This document shows positions 1 to 5,798 of a DNA stretch of 12,152 bases, in pieces (within the stretch, counting starts at the first letter, position 1; each line of letters opens with the position of its first letter). The stretch comes from a bacterium (GTDB lineage: Bacteria; SZUA-79; Acidulodesulfobacterales; Acidulodesulfobacteraceae), in NCBI GenBank assembly GCA_021794335.1, contig JAJYQZ010000335.1:1-12152 (forward strand). Reading direction: 5' to 3'. The notes beneath the pieces are model-generated. The model was not told the DNA's origin. It made no database searches and saw only the letters and a list, made by a program, of their open reading frames with translations. Position numbers and translations under genes: made by a program.

Positions 1-2
1 CA

Positions 3-1151
3 GAAATAAATCTGTTTAAATTTGACATTGCAAATATGGGTTTTGCCGAACTTTACGGCATTCCCGTAATTTTGGTTGCCGACATTGAAAGAGGCGGCGT
101 TTTTGCCTCTATTTTTGGAACGGTTAAGCTGCTTCCGTTAAAATGGAGAAAACTAATTAAAGGTTTCATTATAAATAAATTTAGAGGCAATTTAAAAATT
201 CTGGACCCGGGGATAAAATCCATTGAATCAATGCTTAAAATTCCCTGTCTGGGGGTTCTCCCCTATATTAAAGATCTTCGTCTGGAAGCCGAAGACAGCC
301 TTAATTTAATAAACCAAAGCCATTCGTGGGACGGGAATTTAAATAATCCGGCTAAATCTTGTAAATTAAGGGTAGGAATTGTTCATTTGGACCATATATC
401 TAATTTTAATGAATTTGACCCGCTTTTTTTTGACGACAGGATAGATGCGCGATTTTTTAAAGAGTCGCCGGATCGGCTGAATGAATTTGATATGATAATT
501 ATTCCAGGCACAAAGTCCACTATTAGCGATATCTTAAGCATGAAGAAAACCGGAATTTTTGACTATATCAAAGATTTCGAAAAATACGGCGGCGTTATCA
601 TGGGGATATGCGGCGGTTTTCAAATGATGGGGAAACGGATTAAAGACCCGTTTCATATCGAGTCCGAAATAGATGCAACGGACGGGTTCGGTTTTTTCGA
701 CATAGAGACCATAATAAAAAACGAAAAAAAGGTTTTAAACCAGAGATACCTGCTTAATTCAAAAAACGGCCGGCATGGGGGGGTTGTGAGCGGATACGAA
801 ATACATAACGGGAGAACCTTTTTTGGCGAAGGATATTCGGGTGAAAATATTTACACAGGCTTGTTTGAACCTGCCGAAACTTTAGATAGTCCCTCTTCCG
901 CAGAAAATGGTATTTTATCGATAGATAAGAAAAAAATAGGCACATATATTCACGGATTATTTGGAAATGGGATATTTACAAATTTTGTAGTGGATATTGT
1001 CAAAGAAAATAAAGGCGAGGCTTACAATTGTAATATAGAAACGGACTCTTGCTCTTACGACGCGGTTAAAAATCGCAATTATAATTTATTATCCGAAAAC
1101 ATAAGCAAATACATTAACATAGATTTAATAAAAGATTTTGCCGGAATTTAA
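3..1151 (+). CDS. cobQ: Cobyric acid synthase CobQ, 3' part (5' end outside window)
   Basis: Cobyric acid synthase performs the ATP- and glutamine-dependent amidations of the corrin side chains b, d, e and g on the way to cobalamin, in the cytoplasm. The frame is open to the left window edge and the 11 codons before the first ATG (base 36) already read as CobQ (EINLFKFDIAN), so that ATG is internal. The family is about 490-510 residues and about 382 codons are seen here. Counting from the ATG at 36: the end of the synthetase domain has ADIERGGVFAS near residues 16-26. The class I glutamine amidotransferase domain starts near 111 with VGIVHLDHISNFNEFDPL. It carries the nucleophile C192 in GICGGFQMMG, the family motif GYEIHNGRT, and H306 in GTYIHGLF. 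All expected catalytic residues in the visible part are intact. The gene is convergent with ftsX, with only 5 bp between stops and no visible terminator. Confidence 0.95.
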   Translation, partial: EINLFKFDIANMGFAELYGIPVILVADIERGGVFASIFGTVKLLPLKWRKLIKGFIINKFRGNLKILDPGIKSIESMLKIPCLGVLPYIKDLRLEAEDSLNLINQSHSWDGNLNNPAKSCKLRVGIVHLDHISNFNEFDPLFFDDRIDARFFKESPDRLNEFDMIIIPGTKSTISDILSMKKTGIFDYIKDFEKYGGVIMGICGGFQMMGKRIKDPFHIESEIDATDGFGFFDIETIIKNEKKVLNQRYLLNSKNGRHGGVVSGYEIHNGRTFFGEGYSGENIYTGLFEPAETLDSPSSAENGILSIDKKKIGTYIHGLFGNGIFTNFVVDIVKENKGEAYNCNIETDSCSYDAVKNRNYNLLSENISKYINIDLIKDFAGI

Positions 1152-1156
1152 TTAAT

Positions 1157-2062
1157 TTATATTTTTGATTCGTAAAAGAATTTTTTAGAAGAAAGATATG
1201 TCCCAAAAAACCCCGATACTAAAGCTATTATAAAAATTAAAAAGATCTGCCGGCCGCTTAAGAATACTATGCCTATATGAAAATAGGCTAAGAAATCGCT
1301 AAAATGATAATATAGAAATATTTTAAATATCACGAAAAGCAGCAGGATAGACAAGCAAAAAGATAGGATCGTTCCAATTTCTCCTTCTATAAACATCGGA
1401 ATTCTAATATAATTATTAGTAGCGCCTATCAACTTCAATATCTCTATTTCGCTTTGTTTTCTTAATATGACTAGTTTAATGGCGCTGTAAGATATAAATA
1501 TCGATAATATAAATAAGAATAAAAATATAATGAGCCCTATAACCTTTGTAAAAAACATAAATTGAATAATTTTATCTTCCAGTAATTTATTATAATAAAC
1601 AATATCGACACCTTTAAATGTTTTTATCCGCAAATAAATATTTGATAGAAATATTTTGCTGATAGCATCTTTTTTAAATCTTATTTTTATAAAGGAAGGT
1701 AAAAAATCGGGATTTATATTTTTTAAAACGGAGTGTATATGGCTTACTTCGCGTTCCAGAAATTTTAGCGAGGATTTATGGCTGTAATAATGAATGTTTT
1801 TTATCCCCTTAATAGTTTTAATATACTTCACAACGCTGTCTTTTTTTGTCCCATTTTTTAGAAATACTATCATTATGTTGTTTTTTTGAAAAAGCCGCAT
1901 ATAATTATAAATATTCCCATAACAAAGAAGAAAAAACAGCATTATGAAGTATGAAAAAGACATTATCGCAAAGGCAAACAGGTTTCCCGCGATATTGGAT
2001 TTAATGTTTAAAAACGCTATCTTAAAATAATTTATCAGGTAGCTAACTCTTTGTGATATCAA
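1157..2062 (-). CDS. ftsX: Cell division ABC transporter permease FtsX
   Basis: FtsX is the inner-membrane half of the FtsEX complex, which transmits ATP hydrolysis by FtsE to periplasmic peptidoglycan hydrolases or their activators at the septum. The 301-residue protein has the FtsX layout: a short cytoplasmic N-terminus, TM1 at about 26-48, a periplasmic domain at about 50-165, TM2 at about 170-195, a cytoplasmic segment with the conserved EIEILKLIGAT...PMFIEG block (205-227), TM3 at about 228-250 and TM4 at about 272-292. The start is TTG at 2062, inside the end of ftsE (20-bp overlap). A GGGAAGGG ribosome binding site lies 9 bases upstream, and no other start occurs before TM1. It is the last gene of the thiE-ftsE-ftsX operon and should be translationally coupled to ftsE. 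The EnvC-like gene expected as its partner is on the opposite strand about 1.7 kb from the ftsX start. Confidence 0.93.
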   Translation of the reverse strand: MISQRVSYLINYFKIAFLNIKSNIAGNLFAFAIMSFSYFIMLFFLLCYGNIYNYMRLFQKNNIMIVFLKNGTKKDSVVKYIKTIKGIKNIHYYSHKSSLKFLEREVSHIHSVLKNINPDFLPSFIKIRFKKDAISKIFLSNIYLRIKTFKGVDIVYYNKLLEDKIIQFMFFTKVIGLIIFLFLFILSIFISYSAIKLVILRKQSEIEILKLIGATNNYIRIPMFIEGEIGTILSFCLSILLLFVIFKIFLYYHFSDFLAYFHIGIVFLSGRQIFLIFIIALVSGFFGTYLSSKKFFYESKI

Positions 2063-2681
2063 TTGTGCGAGCCCTTCCCATTCTTATAAGATTTTTATCG
2101 TGCGTGGCTAATATTACGGTAGTCCCTTTATTGTTAAATGATTTTATTATATCGATGATAATTTTGGATGTGTCCTCATCTAAATTACCCGTAGGTTCGT
2201 CGGCAAGCAATACTTGAGGGTTTTGAACCAGAGCTCTTGCTATGGCGACCCTTTGCTGCTCCCCGCCGGATAAACTTAATGGATATTCATCTTTTTTTAT
2301 AAATAATTCGACGGCCTTTAATATTTCCGTAACATTTTTAACGATTACATCCCCAAAAATGCCCGAAACCTCAAGCCCCAGAGCTACATTCTGAAAAACG
2401 GTTCTGTTCGGAAGAAGTTTAAAATCCTGAAACACGAAACCGATTTTTCTTCTTAAGAACGGTATGTCTTTCGGCTTCATATTTTGAAGCTCCGTATCCA
2501 TAAATTTTATAGCCCCGTGGGTGGGTTTTTCAAGGGCTATCAGCATTTTTAAAGTTGTAGTTTTGCCCGCGCCGGACGGTCCGGTTATAAAAATAAATTC
2601 GCCCTTATTAACATTAAAGTTCAAATCTCTTAATATATAATTCTTGTCGTAAGATTTATATACATGATTAAATTCAATCAA
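2043..2681 (-). CDS. ftsE: Cell division ATP-binding protein FtsE
   Basis: FtsE is the cytoplasmic ABC ATPase of the FtsEX division complex. The 212 residues match the family's usual length of about 220. All ABC motifs are intact: Walker A GPSGAGKTT (34-42), Q-loop Q85 in FVFQDFKLLPNRTV (a typical FtsE sequence), signature LSGGEQQRVAIARAL (137-151), Walker B VLLADEPTGNLD with E162, and the switch histidine H194 in ATHD. The start is TTG at 2681, overlapping the TGA stop of thiE in a 4-base TTGA. A GGGAG ribosome binding site lies 7 bases upstream, within the thiE 3' end. Both features indicate translational coupling to thiE. The 3' end overlaps ftsX by 20 bp. LolD/MacB-type ATPases share these motifs, but the adjacent FtsX settles the assignment. 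Confidence 0.96.
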   Translation of the reverse strand: MIEFNHVYKSYDKNYILRDLNFNVNKGEFIFITGPSGAGKTTTLKMLIALEKPTHGAIKFMDTELQNMKPKDIPFLRRKIGFVFQDFKLLPNRTVFQNVALGLEVSGIFGDVIVKNVTEILKAVELFIKKDEYPLSLSGGEQQRVAIARALVQNPQVLLADEPTGNLDEDTSKIIIDIIKSFNNKGTTVILATHDKNLIRMGRARTIDITKS

Positions 2682-3331
2682 TATTTTACTCCCATCATTT
2701 TATCTATATTCTGCCTGAATATAGCGGCCGTTTCTAACGGATTTACGGAATCAGAAACGGCGCTTATAACTGCGGCGCCTTTTACGCCATATGCAGCCAA
2801 CTCTTTAATATTATAAGTATTTATGCCGCCGATAGCAATAACGGGGATTTTTACATTGCGGCAAATTGTTTTTAGAATTTCGGGACTCATAATGTTTCCG
2901 GCGTCTATTTTAGAAGAAGTGCCGTAAACAGGTCCCGCTCCGATATAATCCGCTCCGTTATTTTGAGCATCCAGCGCCTGTTTTAGATTGTCCACGCTCA
3001 CGCCGACAATTAAGTTTGGATAATTTTTTTTTATCATTGCTAAAGGAAAATCATCCTGTCCGATGTGGACGCCGTCCGCCCCTGCGCAGGCCGCAATATC
3101 CGGCCTATCGTTCACAATGAACAGCGGTTTTCTGTCAGAGCTAAATTTATTTAAAAGGTTTTTTATGTACAGAGCCGCATAGTAATTATCTCTGGCCGTC
3201 AATTTTTTATTTCTCAGCTGCAATACATCGGCATAGCTTTTTACGGCTATTCTTGACAATTCACCCAAATATGTTTTATACTCGGTTATATTGAAGTCCT
3301 TAGTTATTATTTGAAAATTAAATCTATTCAT
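2678..3331 (-). CDS. thiE: Thiamine-phosphate synthase ThiE
   Basis: ThiE condenses the pyrimidine HMP-PP with the thiazole phosphate to give thiamine phosphate, in the cytoplasm. The 217-residue TIM-barrel shows the family motifs in order: LQLR (37-40) followed by KKLTAR, the VNDR loop (73-76), GADGVHIGQDD (84-94), GVS (110-112), the pyrophosphate loop GPVYGTSSK (133-141, a variant of the usual GPxFPTxTK), AIGGI (166-170) and GAAVISA near 185-191. Start ATG at 3331 is fixed by the N-terminal strand FQIIT that follows. No Shine-Dalgarno sequence is visible in front of it. A TATAAT on the minus strand (3345-3340) lies close enough that the message might be leaderless, which is an inference. 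It is the first gene of the operon with ftsE and ftsX. A metabolic gene leading a division operon looks like lineage-specific linkage rather than shared function. Confidence 0.94.
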   Translation of the reverse strand: MNRFNFQIITKDFNITEYKTYLGELSRIAVKSYADVLQLRNKKLTARDNYYAALYIKNLLNKFSSDRKPLFIVNDRPDIAACAGADGVHIGQDDFPLAMIKKNYPNLIVGVSVDNLKQALDAQNNGADYIGAGPVYGTSSKIDAGNIMSPEILKTICRNVKIPVIAIGGINTYNIKELAAYGVKGAAVISAVSDSVNPLETAAIFRQNIDKMMGVKY

Positions 3332-3339
3332 ATTATCGT

Positions 3340-3345
3340 ATTATA
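3340..3345 (-). promoter_or_regulatory. Possible -10 element for thiE-ftsE-ftsX
   Basis: The minus strand reads TATAAT at 3345-3340, 8 bases before the thiE ATG (3331), so a start site 6-7 bases downstream would give a leader of only one to a few bases. No good TTGACA-like -35 is seen at the expected distance, where the DNA is A/T only. In such DNA the hexamer could be chance. Confidence 0.35.
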
Positions 3346-3381
3346 ATATAATATTATAAAATTTTTTATAATATTATATTA
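3344..3381. repeat. 38-bp A/T-only palindrome in the thiE / lipoprotein divergent region
   Basis: Two perfect 18-bp arms (3344-3361 and 3364-3381) are complementary around a 2-base TT centre. All 38 bases are A or T, inside a 53-bp run of pure A/T (3339-3391). It lies between the divergent thiE and lipoprotein genes and overlaps the likely -10 of thiE. It could be an operator for a dimeric regulator, an easily melted or cruciform-forming site, or a hairpin in an RNA. The symmetry is seen directly. The role is not known. Confidence 0.75.
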
Positions 3382-3422
3382 ATTTTAAAATGCTTAAATT
3401 TAAATATGATTATAAATTTTTC

Positions 3423-3451
3423 TTGACAAAAGGTATAGCTAAAAATAGAAT
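3423..3451 (+). promoter_or_regulatory. Strong sigma70-type promoter of the small lipoprotein gene
   Basis: A perfect -35 TTGACA (3423-3428) is separated by exactly 17 bp from the -10 TAGAAT (3446-3451). Transcription would start near 3458, leaving a leader of about 20 bases that consists almost entirely of the ribosome binding site. Confidence 0.8.
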
Positions 3452-3462
3452 AAAAATTGTTA

Positions 3463-3474
3463 AAGGAGGTGATA
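3463..3474 (+). promoter_or_regulatory. Extended ribosome binding site deciding a TTG start
   Basis: AAAGGAGGTGAT-like sequence (GGAGG at 3465-3469) matches nearly the whole 16S rRNA 3' end and lies 9 bases before TTG at 3479. This supports the TTG start and suggests high expression. Confidence 0.85.
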
Positions 3475-3478
3475 AATT

Positions 3479-3694
3479 TTGAAAAAGCTTACAGTATTAG
3501 TTTTAGGAATGTTTTTAGTTGTGTCAACCTTAGCATTTTCCGGTTGCGCAAAAAAACCAGCCCCTAAAGCACCTGCGGCACCGGCAGCCCCTGCAGCTCC
3601 TGCAGCACCGGCTAAGAAAGCGGCACCGGCTAAGAAAGCGGCACCGGCTAAGAAAGCTCCGGCGGCTCCTGCAGCACCAAATGCAAAGAGTTAA
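3479..3694 (+). CDS. Small Ala/Pro/Lys-repeat lipoprotein
   Basis: This is a 71-residue predicted lipoprotein of unknown function. It has a signal peptide with a KK start and a hydrophobic core at 4-20. A lipobox-like LAFSGC puts the lipidated cysteine at residue 23; the -3 residue is Phe, not the preferred Leu, so processing is likely but not certain. The mature part of about 49 residues is pure low complexity: a stretch of PAA/APA units, then three KKAAPA-type units, then another PAA stretch ending NAKS. It has no fold I recognise. Such a chain should be extended and strongly basic, and might reach peptidoglycan or another acidic partner from the membrane (inference). Expression signals are unusually good: consensus promoter, near-perfect ribosome binding site, own terminator. 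It sits between ftsEX and the EnvC-like/ctpA arm. The start is TTG; the fit of ribosome binding site and signal peptide makes the gene convincing. Confidence 0.8.
   Translation: MKKLTVLVLGMFLVVSTLAFSGCAKKPAPKAPAAPAAPAAPAAPAKKAAPAKKAAPAKKAPAAPAAPNAKS
3608..3657 (+). repeat. 18-bp tandem repeat (about 2.8 copies) inside the lipoprotein gene
   Basis: The unit CCGGCTAAGAAAGCGGCA occurs twice exactly (3608-3625, 3626-3643), and a third copy matches for 14 bases (3644-3657). It encodes in-frame PAKKAA units. Exact nucleotide identity, not just protein repetition, suggests recent duplication by slippage, so copy number may vary between strains. Confidence 0.9.
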
Positions 3695-3717
3695 GGTTTA
3701 GAACTTAAAATTTTTAT

Positions 3718-3764
3718 CCCGCCTTCCCGTTCGTTTACTATATAAAATGGAAAGGCGGGTTTTT
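3718..3764 (+). terminator. Rho-independent terminator after the small lipoprotein gene
   Basis: An 8-bp GC-rich stem CCCGCCTT (3718-3725) / AAGGCGGG (3752-3759) closes a loop of about 26 bases and is followed by TTTTT (3760-3764). It lies 23 bases after the stop and ends only 14 bases before the next ATG, so it separates the highly expressed lipoprotein gene from the downstream operon, which may receive read-through. Confidence 0.85.
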
Positions 3765-3778
3765 AATTTACCTTTTCG

Positions 3779-4468
3779 ATGAAAGAAACTATTTTTTTAT
3801 TTTTAGTCATTTTTTTTACCCTTCCGCACCCCGCTTACGCCATAAGCCGTTCAGATAAAATTATTTATCAAAAATATCCGGCTATAATAAAAAAACTTGC
3901 TTTATATAAAAAGGAATTTAATTTTTTGTCGTTAAAAATTATTAAAAAAAGAAAAGATATAAGCGACTTAAAGAATAAAATCGATATTGCCCGGCTTAAA
4001 ATAAAACGGCTAAAAGGAAAGATTAATAAGGATAATTTAATTTTAAGGAAATTGATAAGCAAGATATTTATTATTCAAAGAGATAAAGATGCTATAAGAT
4101 TAATCACCATAAAGGACAGCACTAATTCTTTCATAACTTTTTATCAGTTAAAAACGGTTTTGAATAAGGAAAAGCTTAAATTGGCTGCGTTAATAGCCCG
4201 CAGGAATAGATTCTTAAAAATAAAAGATTATCTTAATAAAGAAAAAACCAGTTTAAAAAAGGCATTAAAAAGCCTTGGGGTATCGCGTCAAAAATTAAGC
4301 AGTTTAATAAAAGGAATTAAAAGCTATATAAAAACAATAAAGATAAAATATATAAATGAAGAGAAAAATAAAAAGAATAGACTTTTAAAGAATAAGGTTA
4401 TAAAATTAATGCACAAAATAAATAGCGGTTCTAAAAAAGGCGATGTAGAATTTATTATAATGAGGTAA
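3779..4468 (+). CDS. Periplasmic coiled-coil protein, EnvC-like but without LytM domain
   Basis: The 229-residue protein has a clear signal peptide (1-21, ending HPAYA) followed by a Lys-rich helical protein with heptad-like hydrophobic spacing at about 30-105 and 120-215. The position directly before ctpA and a divergent polysaccharide deacetylase, and beside ftsEX, is that of EnvC-type murein hydrolase activators, whose coiled coil binds the periplasmic domain of FtsX. EnvC proteins are usually near 400 residues and end in a LytM/M23 domain that activates amidases. Here the chain stops at GDVEFIIMR, about where that domain would begin. The next gene starts 5 bases later in another frame, so no LytM remnant follows. 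It could be a degenerate EnvC, an adaptor needing a separate LytM protein, or an unrelated coiled coil. The start ATG gives the signal peptide but has no evident ribosome binding site and lies just behind a terminator. Confidence 0.75.
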   Translation: MKETIFLFLVIFFTLPHPAYAISRSDKIIYQKYPAIIKKLALYKKEFNFLSLKIIKKRKDISDLKNKIDIARLKIKRLKGKINKDNLILRKLISKIFIIQRDKDAIRLITIKDSTNSFITFYQLKTVLNKEKLKLAALIARRNRFLKIKDYLNKEKTSLKKALKSLGVSRQKLSSLIKGIKSYIKTIKIKYINEEKNKKNRLLKNKVIKLMHKINSGSKKGDVEFIIMR

Positions 4469-4473
4469 AACTT

Positions 4474-5796
4474 ATGGGTAAGTTTTTGAGCGGGCGGTTA
4501 GTCAAACCTGTGTTGTTTTTTATTTTTGTCGTTCTAATTTTAGCTCTTGCGGGTAATAATTATTGCTTTGCAAAAGACGCTAAAGCCGAATTGAACGCAA
4601 ATACGGTTAAAAGCTTGAGGCTTTTTTCGAGGGTTTACACTTTAATAAAAAATAATTATATAAAAAAAGAAAGCTCTAAGAAACTTATCTTTGGAGCGAT
4701 AGAAGGCATGGTATCCACGCTGGATCCGCATACTTATTTTCTTACCCCGAGCGAATTCAGACAAATGAAATCGGAAACATCGGGAGAGTTCGTCGGAATC
4801 GGCATTAAAATTTCCGCCAAAAACCATTATATCGTCGTAATATCGCCTATCGACGGTTCGCCCGCCGCCAGAGCGGGCATTAAAGCCGGCGATATTATCG
4901 AAAAAATTAATAATATCTCAACCTATAATATGAATATTATGAGGGCGGTAGGCCTTCTGCACGGCAGGGCGGGAACCGCCGTCAGCCTATGGGTAGAACG
5001 CAAAGGTTTTAAAAAGCCCAAGGTATTTAAACTTGTCAGGGAGAATATAATATTAAAAAGCGTGAAATATATGATACTGCCTCATCATATAGCTTATGTC
5101 AGGATTTCGAGTTTTCAGGACCATACAAACAGCCAGCTTTTAAAAGCATTGAAAATCATAAACTTAAGGGAACACGGGATTAAGGGGCTGATTATCGATT
5201 TAAGAAATAACCCCGGAGGCCTTTTAAACCAAGCGGTTAAGGTTTGCAGCGATTTTATAAAAAGCGGGGTAATAGTTTATACGAAGGGGAGGATAAAATC
5301 TCAGGACGAAAAATATTTTGCCTTAGGAAAGAGACCGCCTTTTAAATATCCGGTGGTTGTTCTTGTCAATGCGGGAACCGCCAGCGCCGCCGAAATTACA
5401 GCGGGAAGCCTTCAAGCACATAAAAGGGCTATCGTGGTCGGAACGCGGACATTCGGCAAGGGTTCGGTGCAGACCGTTTATACTCTTCCGGACGGCACGG
5501 GCATCGGTCTGACGACGGCCTTTTATTTTTTGCCGAACGGCGTTTCGGTTCAAGACACCGGCGTAATACCAAATTTTGTCATCCACAGTTCAAAGGATTT
5601 TATATTTGTAAAACCCCTTCCCAAGTTAAGGGAGGTCGATTTAAGACACCACTTTAAAAATCCGGAAAGCGGGAAAATAAAAGAAAGGCATAACTATAAG
5701 GCGTTTAAGGTATATTATAAAAAAGACGATCAGTTCAGATTTGCTTATGAACTTCTTAAAAGCTGGAATTCCATTAAAAGTATCGGAGTATATTAG
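4474..5796 (+). CDS. ctpA: C-terminal processing peptidase (S41 family), CtpA-like
   Basis: This is a periplasmic serine protease that trims C-termini of envelope proteins; family members regulate peptidoglycan hydrolases and lipoproteins. The 440 residues contain an N-terminal signal or anchor (hydrophobic 12-27, possible cleavage after CFA at 33), a family segment TLDPHTYFLTPSEF (82-95), a PDZ domain at about 104-185 with GIGIKI and the AGIKAGDII block, and an S41 core with DLRNNPGG (242-249). The catalytic serine is S304 in GTASAAE and the lysine is K329 in TFGKGS; the 25-residue spacing fits the family's Ser-Lys dyad. The ATG at 4474 has GAGG 8 bases upstream within the previous gene's end, implying coupling. 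The stop is 2 bases from the next start. All key residues are present, so it should be active. Substrates may include the neighbouring envelope proteins (inference). Confidence 0.94.
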   Translation: MGKFLSGRLVKPVLFFIFVVLILALAGNNYCFAKDAKAELNANTVKSLRLFSRVYTLIKNNYIKKESSKKLIFGAIEGMVSTLDPHTYFLTPSEFRQMKSETSGEFVGIGIKISAKNHYIVVISPIDGSPAARAGIKAGDIIEKINNISTYNMNIMRAVGLLHGRAGTAVSLWVERKGFKKPKVFKLVRENIILKSVKYMILPHHIAYVRISSFQDHTNSQLLKALKIINLREHGIKGLIIDLRNNPGGLLNQAVKVCSDFIKSGVIVYTKGRIKSQDEKYFALGKRPPFKYPVVVLVNAGTASAAEITAGSLQAHKRAIVVGTRTFGKGSVQTVYTLPDGTGIGLTTAFYFLPNGVSVQDTGVIPNFVIHSSKDFIFVKPLPKLREVDLRHHFKNPESGKIKERHNYKAFKVYYKKDDQFRFAYELLKSWNSIKSIGVY

Positions 5797-5798
5797 AC

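Noticed and set aside
3608..3657. CRISPR-like or mobile repeat
   Set aside because: The repeats are directly adjacent without spacers, in frame and protein-coding, so they are an ordinary coding tandem repeat.
3739..3746. TATAAA as a -10 for the EnvC-like operon
   Set aside because: It lies in the loop of the terminator hairpin and the position for a -35 is the GC stem CCCGCC, so there is no support beyond A/T richness.
4469..4600. Possible frameshifted LytM domain following the EnvC-like protein
   Set aside because: I read the other frames after 4468: the sequence is the ctpA signal peptide and then its S41 N-terminal region. No HxxxD or HxH zinc-type motif or LytM-like segment is present.
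5323..5586. 87-codon minus-strand frame
   Set aside because: It is antisense to the catalytic core of ctpA (S304/K329), a shadow frame of a conserved GC-richer region.
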